Below, one piece after another: positions 22,925 to 33,997 of a stretch of 64,000 bases of DNA (positions are counted from its first letter, which is position 1; each line of letters opens with the position of its first letter). Source of the DNA: Marsupella aquatica (Eukaryota > Marchantiophyta); the NCBI GenBank assembly GCA_973895155.1, contig OZ316895.1, positions 7,626,001 to 7,690,000 on the forward strand, read 5' to 3'. The position numbers and the translations under genes are program-made. The notes below the pieces were generated by a model. That model was not told the DNA's origin. It worked only from the letters and a program-made list of their open reading frames with translations, and did no database searches.

Positions 22925-23530
22925 CAAGTGTTGCATCACCCTCGTGAAGTGTATGGTTCAATTGCTCGACAACAAGCAAAAGCCTCCTTAATTCATCGGT
23001 CTCCTTGGCTTTCTTTGAAGGATAAGAAAGGGAAACAAAACCAGAAAATAATTTTTGTTCTGGGTTTTTCCCCTCCCTTGATTCAGTGGTCTCCTTAGGT
23101 TTCTTTGAAAGAAAAGAAAGGGAACAAAATCCAAACAAAGAATTTCAAAGTGTTGCGTCACCCTCGTGAAGTGGATGGTTCAATTGCTGGACATCAACCG
23201 AAAGCCTTCTTAATTCATTGGTCTCCTTGGCTTTCTTTAAAGGACAAGGAAGGGAAACAAAACCAGAATGTAACTTTTGTACTGGGCTTTTCCTCTCCCT
23301 TAATTCAGTGGTCTCCTGAGCCTTCTATGAAAGAACAGGAAGGGAACAAAATCCAAAAAAGAATTTCAAAGTGTTGCGTCACTCTTGTGAAGTGGATGGC
23401 TCGATTGCTCGACAACAACCGAAAGCCCTTGTTAATGCATTGGTCTCCTTAGCTTTCTTTGCAGGGAAAGAAAGGGAAACAAAACCAGAAAATAACTTCC
23501 AAAGTGTACCGTCAGCCTCGTGAAGTGGAT
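22925..23530. repeat. about 222-bp tandem repeat, three copies and a short one
   Basis: The marker word TGTTGC followed by GTGAAGT recurs at 22929, 23151 and 23372 (periods 222 and 221), with a truncated copy at 23505. Within each unit, CTTTCTTTGAAAGAAA-like and GGTCTCCT words occur twice, so the unit is itself an old duplication. Both strands give open frames that repeat with the unit; they are not convincing genes. Confidence 0.85.
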
Positions 23531-23929
23531 GGATCGATTACTCGACACCAACCGGAAACAAGTGAAGCAAACGATCATAAGACTACGAGAGACAGTCTCC
23601 CTCACTCGCTGGGTGATCGAGTACCCACTGTCATCATCATCTAGACAGTCCTCGGTTGGTTTGAATGGACGTCCTCGTCCGTTGCAATGTGCACGGTACA
23701 ACAAGGAATCCTCGATCGTCGAATACTCTCTTTTGTTTGTTGGAGTCTCTCGTGCTCCACCATTCGGATCATCATCAATTGAGCATCTCGTTATCTTGTT
23801 AGTAATTATAACAATTAATGCAGAAGAGAAGCGAATCCCTGTTCAGATTCTCATTTATCGTGAAGTTGATTTCATGTTGTGCGTGTAATGTGTGAAGTAT
23901 AGTAGAAGTGTATAAGTGAAATATGCATA

Positions 23930-24200
23930 AGTGCTAAACGTGGATAAGTGCAGGCTCACACCTTCTTCCCCAAACTTTGCTGTGAAAATGCAGATTTAAT
24001 GCACTTTCTAAAAGTGCATCTCAGCACTAGACAAAATATTTCTTAGTACTAAACCTGGATAAGTGCAGGCTCAAGCCTTCTTCCCAAAAATTCCCCACGG
24101 ACAATGCAGATTCAATGCACCTTCTACAAGGGCATCTTGGCTTCACTACAGGAAAATCTCATTTGCTAAATGTGGATAAGTGCAGGCTCACAGCTTCTTC
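23930..24200. repeat. 115-bp degenerate tandem repeat, three copies
   Basis: GGATAAGTGCAGGCTCA recurs at 23942, 24057 and 24174, each followed by CTTCTTC and, in the first two, by GCAGATT and AATGCAC. Non-coding. Confidence 0.85.
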
Positions 24201-25224
24201 GTAGAAATATTACAGGTTTCCTTTATTGATAAACTAGCCCCGATTACCCGTTCTTTGAACATGAATAGCGGGGAGAACAATAAAAATATCACCAAAATAT
24301 ATTCCTTATTCAAATATTTTGAAGGTTAATGAAATGATAACAAAATTATCATGCATATCATTATTTTAATAATCTAACATAACATACCATAGTACTCTTT
24401 TCTATGCACATCCCTAGTTTTTCTATTCTACATCCCACTTATGCACATATAATATGGTGGGGCCATAGAGATCAGTTTTTAATATAAATAGAAATTATAA
24501 CAAAAAGCAGTCATGATTATCATTTGACATGATATACATCATAGACATCAAATTTCTCATCATTCCACATAATGAGCTCTAGAAGCCTAGGTCCTCATTC
24601 TAACTTGTAGTTGTAGATTTATAAGTAAGATGCATGTTTATATTACATAGAGTATATCCTCTAGTAATCTATAAATTTTACAACATTAGATATTGCAGTC
24701 AATCTCTTGAGTAATACTTGCGCAATATCTAATGTACTTGAGTACATTACACTCAAGGCAAAGAAAGTATTAACACGTGTTGAAGTGTGTTGTAATTTTG
24801 TATGTGGAAGTTCATGTTGCTTTTATTTGGAAGTGCCTTCTGATTCTATGGCCAAGGGTGGCTTTCATGTTGCGGGGTCTTCTTTCTATTCCCTCTAAAA
24901 CAAATCTAGACACTAAAGTGAATGGAAACAGGTGCAGTTGGCTTAACAAGAACTTGGGGCCCCATTCAGGTATGGTTTCTCCCAATTTTACATGGCAGGC
25001 AGTGGACCCAAGTACACGCTGATGTGGAGTACGTAATTTGTCTAGAATTTTAATCCACCTCCAGAGGTGCTCCAAACATTTCCAAAGTTTGGCTCCTTCA
25101 TTCAAGTAATTTTGCATTTATTGAAGCTCATTTCAAAATATGATGGATACAAGTAGTCTTTGTTAGGAACAAGAGGTGGCCCTCAAACAAGCGTCCAGTT
25201 TGCTATGGCGAAAGAAGTGAAAAT
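24200..25224. other. AT-rich intergenic stretch
   Basis: Noticeably AT-rich, especially 24220-24720. No coding region, RNA gene or ordered repeat is recognised. Confidence 0.4.
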
Positions 25225-25900
25225 TGCCCCCCACTAGTTTGGTGCTTTATGTCCAGAATGTGCAGCCCAAATGCTAACTGTGGAATTAGGAAAATTTTCC
25301 TCTACTATTACTAGAAATAGTAAAGATAGAATACCTCGAAGGCCTTTGAGTGTAGTCATCATTACAAGTGCATGATGGGCAATTATAGCTCCTCAAAACT
25401 CTAGCTACAGCCCTTTTTTGGGTGCATTATTGTTGCGGACCCATCTCCATTTGGGGGGTATCACAATGGGTCCGCAACAATTATGGCCCACAATGCAACA
25501 TATTTTTTAAGGTCTTTAGTTTTTAACCAGTGTGGCAAATGTCAGTTGCTGTAAGGGAGGAGACACTAGGAATATTTTTTATCAGTTTTTCCTGGATTAT
25601 ATCCTGACTGTATCCCTAGATTTACGGACAACCTTTTTGATTTTGGCTAATGGGGTCCATGATTTGGTGACAGGTGCCGAATGGCATACAGAGAATTTAG
25701 CAAATTGTAGCAAAAATTGGCGAGCACTTTTTGGGGAGGTGGAATTTGGCAAAATTTTACACCCTAAAAAGAAGTTGCACAATGCCCTGGAAAGAGAGAT
25801 TACTCTCACATCTGAATTCCGCAACTGGGGATGGACGGAGGAGGCCGTTCGTGGAGTGTACCATGGTGATTCATGAACAGGATGCAGGCAGGCTATTTCC
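25225..25900 (+). repeat. dispersed repeat family, copy B
   Basis: Second copy of the family also seen at 22080-22830. Shared segments are the flank (CTCAAAACTC, then a T/G tract, then TTATGGCC) and the core (CCCTAGATTTA, GGCTAATGGGGTC, GAGGTGGAATTTGGC). It carries a 51-bp insertion at 25430-25480 that copy A lacks. A 114-codon open frame (25532-25876) lies inside but is not conserved in the other copies. Confidence 0.65.
25430..25480. mobile_element. 51-bp PIF/Harbinger-like miniature element
   Basis: A 14-bp perfect terminal inverted repeat (TTGTTGCGGACCCA and its complement) surrounds 23 bp of interior. It is flanked on both sides by TTA (25427-25429 and 25481-25483), the 3-bp target duplication typical of PIF/Harbinger transposons. 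The paralogous repeat at about 22270-22300 runs through this point without it, which supports a real insertion. At 51 bp it is unusually short, so it may be an internal-deletion remnant. Confidence 0.6.
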
Positions 25901-26544
25901 TGGGTCTCTAAAAATCAGTTGGCAAACATTAGGGGTAGCAGCCAAAAGCCCCCAAACAGCGGCATAATGCCCCTATAAACAAGAGGTTGAGGTTGAGTTT
26001 TGAGGAGCTATTATTGCCAAAAAAAAAACTATAAAAACTATAAAAAAACCCAAAAAAATCCCCCAAACAGCTGGAGATGCTCTGAGATTCTAACTAGTGA
26101 ATCTAATCTAGTGTTCTCACCTGGAAAGCTCTAGTGAGATGCCAAAGAATGGCAGGCCCATTATCTACGCCAACAGTGCCCCCAGCTCGATTGATGTTGT
26201 GATGAATGTGGGAGGACTACTCTCGCAGCTTTTCCAAACACGTTCTTACCTCGATCGATGATTGTCATGAATGGAGGAGGAGTATTATGGCAGCTTTTTC
26301 AGACACACCCAGGCCTGGACACATCAAACTCGACTGCAAAACTCGATGTGACTTATTACTTTCCCTCCGATCCTGGATCCTGTCTACCACTGCGTCAGCT
26401 TTAATGGGCATAATTGCCTTTGCCTCCACTATACCAACAAAATTTGGCTTCAGCTACTCTAGTTCTATTCAACTTGTCTTTAAAGAGGGTTTTTCGTTTT
26501 TTGCCTGTGTAAGGAATGTCACCCTGCGTGAAAGAGAAGATGCC

Positions 26545-26765
26545 AGGAACATTCCTTATCTGATTTTCTTACATTGTCTTATGAGGGTTGGATCTCCCTA
26601 GATTTAAGGGATGATCATTAGATCCTGGCGAATGAGGTCTGTGCCTAGGTGGGAAACTGGCTAATGTGAACAGAAAACCTAGGGGTTTTTTGCCAGAAGT
26701 GCTAAAAACTTTTGGAGAGGTGAAATCTAGCTAATTTTTGCCACTAAAAAAATACTGGTTCTATC
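26545..26765 (+). repeat. dispersed repeat family, copy C
   Basis: Shares CTCCCTAGATTTA, CTAGGTGGGAAACTGGCTAAT, GAGGTGAAAT and CTAATTTTTGCCACTAAAAA with the other copies. A 131-codon open frame (26206-26601) overlaps its start and is not shared by them. Confidence 0.6.
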
Positions 26766-29100
26766 CCATTATTCTAGCTTGGAAGTGGTGCTCTGTTGGC
26801 TTCAACTTTAGCTTCCCTTTTAGCCCTCCTGTGGAAAGGAAAAACCTATTCCAGAAAGTACATAAACTATCTAATGTTTCACCACTATCTAACTATCTTC
26901 CTGAAGCTGGGTTCTTTCTCTTGTAAAATTAAATATGCACCACTTGACTAGCAAACTTACTCTCTTGCTAGCCAAAACTTGGGTCAATTTTCTTCAAAAA
27001 AACCTCATTTTCTGGACTCCTTTGTTGGCTGGCAAACCACACTCCTACAAATGCACTACAACTTCAAATTCAGCAAAAATCAAACTAAGGCATAAGGAAC
27101 TGCAGGGGTGACCTTGCTAGCAATGCCCTTCCTCACTGGCAAAAATTACTCTGTTGCTTGCATCATACAAACCTCAACCCCCATAGACACGAAGTGCTGC
27201 AAACAAGCACAATAATGATTGCATGATGTTTGGGACAGTTCTCATCAAATGCTCTTGGAAATGTGAGTTTTAGAAGTTTTCTGGGACATATTGGGCATCA
27301 TTTCAGGTGGTGTTACATGGACACAAAATTGATATTGTAAGAGACAGAACAGTATTTGAGGGCTATCAATACACCACTTTTAGAAAAAATAATTGGGAGA
27401 AAAGTGCTGCAAATTAAGTTCAAGCTCTATTGGCCGTGCATTGTAGGTGGATGAAAATAATGCAGGCCAATTTCTAGACACAGGTCTTACAAGGTGGACA
27501 TTGAATCATACTCCCATAACACTATTTATAGTTTTACTTTGTTCATGTTTTTTTACAATATGGTTTGTGTGTGTCCACCCTAGTCTCCAGAACATTCCTT
27601 TCCTTCCATGGGGGCATTCCTTTCATGAAATTGCCAGCAAAGAATGACATAGAATGCCCAATAACGGGCCAACAACCAACTCACAAGAAATGAAGATCAG
27701 CATGCAAGAAGCGGGGAAATAATACATCATGGTGACAAAAAAAGTCAGCAGGTCCACTTTCTAGTCAACAGTTGCGGGTGCCTTTTTTATTGATTTTCAA
27801 AATTTCATATAGAAACAAGAAAATCCAGCAGCATTGAAGATGCTCTAAAAGCTAGCAGTCCATGCCTTTTTGAATGTTTTCTGGGTTTTAGAGTTACTGT
27901 GGCAGCAAACTTGGTCATTTGAGGGGCAAGACAAGGAACCGCAAAAGTCATGAAAATCCCGAAATGAAATGATACAAATGAAATGGGCCAAGCACAAACC
28001 ACTCAAAATGAATCAAATGGAACTATTGGGGAGGAATTTGCTTGATGGGATGTTACTTGATAGGACCCCTGAGTGATCCAGGCCGTTGATTGACCTTGAA
28101 TCAACTACTCGAAACTTCCGGGGTTCTATCAAGTAACTCAATTCATTTTGGGGTCCATTAAGCAAATCCCTAAACTATTGGAACTGTCGACTAATTGCAG
28201 CCAACAATTCCCTTCACTAGTTCACTGTAATTAGTTTGGGTAACTAATTGGCTGAGCAAGTTCAATTGTGTGATCGGCCCAAGAAGGTATTTTTTGGAAG
28301 GACTATAAATCTTGTTGTCAGAAGAACTGTACATGGTATTGTCTAAAGTATTGTACATCATATTGTCACAACAGGAATGTCACAAAGAGCCTATTGTGAC
28401 AGCAAACCTTTGATCAAGGGCCTGGTTAGTCTTACTTTCACAAATTAGCGTGACCCACACTAATTCATAAGTAGGCGGATGGTCTGATCTCTCTGCCATT
28501 GCGAGCTTGCACTCAGTGAAGCAGAAATACAAGAGTCCATGTTTGGGCTCTCGTCAAAGAAGCAAGGCGGCAAATGCACGCTTCTTGCCTCTCTGAGTGA
28601 AGCTTCATTGTGCTTAGAGGTTCAAAATTGAGCAATGCAACCAATGCCGGAGTCTTGGCTCTCTGATCAAAGTAGCAAGAAGCCAAGACATCATCTAATA
28701 CAATTAAAGTGGACCAATGTAGCACAATTGAAGTAGATTAATGTAGCAAAAAATGGCTACTTGCTGCCCAGATACCCATGCCCATGTACATGAAGGGCTC
28801 CATGTACCCAGACTCCTATACATCTCCCTACTCACAAGCATCGTCAAACTATCAAAAAATTATGTTACCAGAGAAATTGGCCTATGACTTCAGTCTATGA
28901 GTGGATCATGAATGGTAAACTTTGATCACAAGTTATATTCTAGATAAACAGAATTTAGTGTGACAAACACTTACTCAAACTTTGCATCTCTCCCATTTTT
29001 GTTTGATTTCACACTACTAACACAATATATCCAAAGGGGGACTGTCAAACAAATTATTCTAAACCTGCATTATTACTCCCCACTGTGGAGGGTGAAGTCA
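26766..29100. other. intergenic, nothing recognised
   Basis: No open frame longer than about 70 codons and no ordered repeat. I see no gene. Confidence 0.4.
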
Positions 29101-29495
29101 GCAGCCCAGTCCCAGCCCCTCAAGGCCTCCCAGCCTCTCCTTTAGAGTACATGGTACAAATACAAGTGAGGGAGTGAGTGCAACTTTGAAAGAGTAGTCC
29201 AGGTGCCCTTTTGGAGTCTCGTGCAGCAAGAAGAAGGCCCACCTTTTTTTGGGCAGGGTTTTTGGTTTCTACAAGAAGTTCCACTTTGACCCCGACTTCT
29301 CCCAGCCCCAGCCCCTCAAGACCTCCTAGCCTCTCCTTTAGAGTACATGGTACAAAGTACAAGTGAGGGAGTGAGTGCAACTTTGATAGAGTAGTCCAGG
29401 TCCCCTTTTGGAGTCTTTTGCATCAAGAGAAGAAGGCCCATCTTTTCTTTGCAGGTTTTTTGGTTTCTACAAGAAGTTCCACTTTGACCCCACCC
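29101..29495. repeat. 196-bp tandem duplication
   Basis: Two similar copies, with TTTAGAGTAC at 29141 and 29337. Both continue through GAGGGAGTGAGTGCAACTTT and TTTCTACAAGAAGTTCCAC. A TCTC/CCCT tract (about 29537-29573) follows. Confidence 0.9.
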
Positions 29496-30267
29496 TCACA
29501 GGACAGAAACAGCCAGCTCTAAGTGAGAGGGCACCCTCTCTCTCTCCCTCTCCCTCTCTCTCCCTCTCCCTCATGCAACGTTGCCAAAAAGTCCTGTTTT
29601 CTACCCCTCCTGTTTCCAGCACTCATCAAGGCGGACAAGCCCACAAAAGACAGCCAGACATCCCCACCATGACTGTGTGCGCTGAATCCGCGTCTGGTTA
29701 TGTCTGCTCTGCCCGTCTCTCTGCTCACCCACTTCATGATCCACCCATTTCCATTTTCATCGCTCCTGGTTCAGCTGGTGCATCAAGCCCACCATGATGA
29801 TGATGACCGTGTTGTAGAGGCTTAGAGGTCTTTCTCCAATCCTCCCTTCCACTGCAGCAGTTGCAAGCAGGCAGCTGCAACGGTGGCATCTGATCAGCTG
29901 GAGGACCCTGTTCGTTGAGTTCGGCACATTTTGATTCCGGTGCCGTTTGTTTGTGAGGTGCAGCGTCTGCTTTTGTGTGTCGTGTCTATCAGCTGCCAGT
30001 AAGTCGCTGAAGGTGGCTGATGGTGGGTCTTCCCGTCTGGGAGGAAAAAAAAGTGGCAGCTCGGTGCAAGTGGAAAGTGGAGGGGGCCTTCGACTCATGA
30101 TGATCTCAACCTCGTCTTTCCGGGAAAACCTGTCATTTCGGGTAGTGATCGAGTTCTGAACTTCGACTGGCTACCGAATTGTTTTACTGTTGGGATCTGT
30201 TTCTCGACGAGAATCCGAGAGCTTCTCCTCACGACGAGCTGAGCAGCTGATCCAATCGTTGGACGTG

Positions 30268-30288
30268 AAGAGAGAGAGAGAGAGAGCT
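30268..30288 (+). repeat. GA microsatellite in probable 5' UTR of GDSL gene
   Basis: An uninterrupted AG run 66 bases before the start codon of the second GDSL gene, probably transcribed in its leader. GA tracts are common in plant 5' UTRs and promoters; no specific function can be claimed. Confidence 0.8.
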
Positions 30289-30353
30289 AGGAAAGGAGAG
30301 GAGAGAGAAATTGCGTAAGGGAGACGAGACAGGGCGGCAGCAGGGTGGTGACA

Positions 30354-33300
30354 ATGAGGGAGACCTCACGGAGTCCCGCTTTTCCAGGGGTGTTGGTGGT
30401 GCTGCTGCTAGTGGCATTCGTCTCTGTGAGACCTTCTGTAGTGAAAGCATCGTGTTTCCCTGCACTCTTCAACTTTGGCGATTCCCAGTCCGACACGGGA
30501 GGCATCCAGGCCACCTTCCCAAGCTACACACCAGCTGAGTATCCGCCCTATGGGGAAACTTTCTTCAAGAGCCCTCAAAATCGGTACTGCGATGGAAGGC
30601 TTCTGATTGACTTCGTGGGTAAGTCAGCTGCCCTCATCTGTGATGTGATCTCATGTTTGTTTCACGCGATCAGATCTTGTAGATCAGATCTGTGCTTGTG
30701 AGCACTTAGTCAGATGAGACAGATGATCTTCGGGATGCTTTGGCTTGCCCTATCCTAGAGCCTCTATTTCGTGTTACTGGATCACGTGTCTGGAAGCTGT
30801 GGGTTGTGGTGGTGATTGGTTAAACAAATGCCTATTAACCATGACTGTAGCTTGGTCCGGCTCAAGTTACCGATAATTCGATCTGGACACCGACCGAACC
30901 CCAACCAGGTCCCCAATCTCACAGCAGATCCCCATTTGAGTGGTGCAGACTGCCTGCCCTGCAAACTGATGTCATCCCTGTTTCTCTTTCTCTCCATCTC
31001 CAGCCCTGCGATCGGCAGAGGCATGTGAAGCCACCGGGCTAGACCATGCACCATTCCTGAAAATGTTGACTCTTCCCACCAGTTCTCCCATTGTAGCACT
31101 TTGAAGGCAGAAAGCTGGAAGAATAGTCCCTTAGAGATCGAGATGATCAATAGGATTGTCCATTTTGGTGGAGCTCCAAAGCAAAGTTATTATAATCAGA
31201 CGCCCTACCGTGGTGAAGTAGCCGAAGAATGACCGCAGGGATTTCTGGCAATAGGGGCTCAATGACACGCAAATGATCACACGACGTACAAAACGTCGGA
31301 TGTACCTTGGAGGACTTCTCGCTGTTGACTTACCAAGACTGAGAATGTACTTGGGACATGGGATGTAAATGTGGTCTCTTTGCTACTTCCCTGTTTGAAT
31401 CCCCAATCTTTGTAGAATGTGACCCAAATCTGTGGATATCGCTCGCTCCCTGCTCGTGTCCACATTGTACGAGAGAAGTGAGACGAAATGGGGATTGGGA
31501 TATGATTCAGGACGATTGATCTGAGCTGGATTTTCATGTGGGGTACGGAAACTTGACTTGGTGTTTGGCATCTCCTGATTGCAGCGGAGGGACTAGGTCT
31601 TCCGTTCTTGGATCCATACCTACAGTCCGTGACGTCGGATTTCAAGCACGGGGCAAACTTTGCCACGGCCGGGGCTACTGTGCGGCCAGTCACATACCTC
31701 AGCCCGTTCTTCCTGCCCATTCAAGTTGGTCAGTTTCTTTCCTTCCGGAAGGGCGTGCTGGACATGTGGAACAAGGAAAAGTGGACGTATACTCGATCGT
31801 CGACTGACGTCAAATCGGCTAGTGGATGTAGGCCTCCTCTCTCTTTCCTGAGTAGAATTCCTCTTTGAGCTTTTGAAATGGTAGTCTGTGGAAGATAGTG
31901 AGCTCCTTGGAATTGACCTCGTAAGTAGAAGAGCTGGTTGTACAGTGTATTTTTTATGTTGCCGTAGGTTGTTCGAACATCTAGGAAAACTGTTCAGATG
32001 GTGGTGATCAGCCTCTGGTTGCGTCGTGTCAGAGCGTGGCCTTTGATTGTAAATGCCGATTGTCTGTTTTTGAACATGGTTTTCCTGAATTCGGGGTTCG
32101 AGGGATGCGTTGGGTAACGTCATGTTAAATGGTCTGGAATAAAACCGCATAGACCACAGGATACTGGTATTTCATCTGAACTAAGGAGGTCAATGGGCTT
32201 GGGAAAAATGTTGGGCAATCGTCGGATGGCAATCTCACTATTGCTACAGAATTTGAAGCAGATCTCTCTCCGTAGTACTCGGTCAGGGAGATGGAAATGG
32301 AGTACCTCAGGTTCATTTTCCTAGAAAAGAGTTTGCATCGGGCATATGTATGCGGGCCTGAGATGAATGTCGTGGGCGGTTCAACAATGAGGGCGTATGT
32401 ACCTGGATTTGCATAGCCTGACAAATTGTTCTACTATGAGGGGGGTTTGGGGCTTACTTTGTTGTATGTGTTGCTCCTTGGTGTGCACAGTCCGTGCAGA
32501 AAGGCTCAATCGCCTTCCTCCACCAGAGTACTTTGAGAAAGCTCTCTACACCATTTGCATCGGCGGAAATGACTACACTTTCGGCTACACACATGGGAAA
32601 ACCATCGATGAAGTGAAAGAATATCTTCCAGAAATTGCGGACGGCATTGCCAACGCCATCCATGTAAGCGTTGAACTTTTTTTGCTCTTCAGTTCTTTGA
32701 ATAGATGTATCACTGGGTGAACTAAGAGTCATGATTGAAGTGGACTGTAAGATTCATTTTTTTGTGAGAACTCGGCAAGTCACGTTCTTTTCTTATGATT
32801 GCGAATCATTTCATCACAAATGGGAGTGAAAACTGAGTGCAAGGTTCTACATCCAACATCTCGGGGCTCTTTTGCAGAGGATTCATAATGAGGCGGGCGG
32901 CAGGAATTTTATGGTGTGGGATATGGAGCCACAAGGCTGCCTACCGTACATGAAAACATTGATTTGGCATGAGGATAAGGAGCGAAACGAGATGGATTGC
33001 CTTCCTGCGTACAATGAGGCTGCGATGTTCTTGAATAATTTGTTGAACACAACACTGGAAAGATTGAGGGAAATATATCCCGACTCAAATATCATATTCC
33101 TTTCGACTTATCAAATGAAAATGGATATCTTCCATAACCCTTCCAGAGCAGGTAAATTCGCTCATGTTCACACTAACTCTTTCCATCGAATTTTGTTTGT
33201 GTTGCGCCATTCTGTGATCAGAATCTGTGTCCATTTCGTGCGGACCTTCTCTTACCTGTGTATGCACTCATCTAGATGCAGTCTCTGCACTAGTTGCGCA

Positions 33301-33997
33301 CTGGCGATGACATTCACGACGGGTCTTTTCCAGAGCCAGAAATTGCGTTACCCTTCTTCTTGGCCAATCTGATGGGAGTGTTCTAAATGGATCCATGATT
33401 GAAATCTGGGAATGTGGGTTTGAGTGTTCGATCAATAGATTCGATCAATAGATTTCTAAACTCCTTCGATCATCTCAATTCCGAATCCATCTGGAAAAAG
33501 CCTATTGCGCCACATTCTAGAACCCAGAACAGAGGTCACCTTCTTAGCCTTTTGTCTGTGAATGGCCTGTGGTCCTGGTGCAATGTGTCCGAAAAGATAA
33601 GCGTTAGCTCTTGCCCTTTAAGGTTGTGGAGAGCAGGTGCGACACAGGTTTTCCAGATTTAGTGTTCTCGTTGTTGGTAGTAGAATCGTAATGGAGCTTG
33701 ACCAGAACTTTTATCTTATTGGTTACAGGATTCAAGACTATCCACAAGGCGTGCTGTGGAATTCCCAACAGATGGCACTACGACCTTCGGGTAGCGTGTG
33801 GGCAAACAAACGTCATAGATAATGTCACCCTTGCTTCAGAGAAATGTAATGACCCGAATGAGTATGTCGTGTGGGATGGAGTGCACACCACCGAAGCTGC
33901 AAATCGGTACCAAGCGAAGCAGATTCTAGCCGGAAGATACCTCTATCCACCCTTCACCAAGCTTACTGAGGATTGTGACCTCAGCCCCCTTACATGA
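30354..33997 (+). CDS. GDSL esterase/lipase, complete
   Basis: Secreted SGNH/GDSL hydrolase, paralogue of the gene at 1-2754. Exons: 30354-30618, 31585 to about 31827, 32491 or 32500-32663, 32878-33151 and 33729-33997. The N-terminus is a signal peptide (VLVVLLLVAFVSV, cut after VVKA). Block I is FNFGDSQSDTGG with the catalytic Ser; block II GANFATAGATV; block III GGNDYTFGYT; block V WDGVHTTEAANRY with the Asp-His pair. Intron phases 1, 1, 0 and 1 match the paralogue. Intron 2 is uncertain: the only phase-1 GT sites near the end of exon 2 are weak (after 31821, 31827 or 31851). The 31827 donor works only with the acceptor at 32490, because joining it to the one at 32499 makes a stop. The predicted product is about 407 residues. 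Intact otherwise. Confidence 0.92.

Noticed and set aside
22856-23704. Repetitive open frames that look like a repeat protein
   Set aside because: Both strands are open in step with the 222-bp DNA period and differ by frame-changing indels; more likely a non-coding tandem array.
26206-26601. 131-codon plus-strand open frame
   Set aside because: It overlaps the start of a dispersed repeat copy, is not shared by other copies and has no transposase or other motif.
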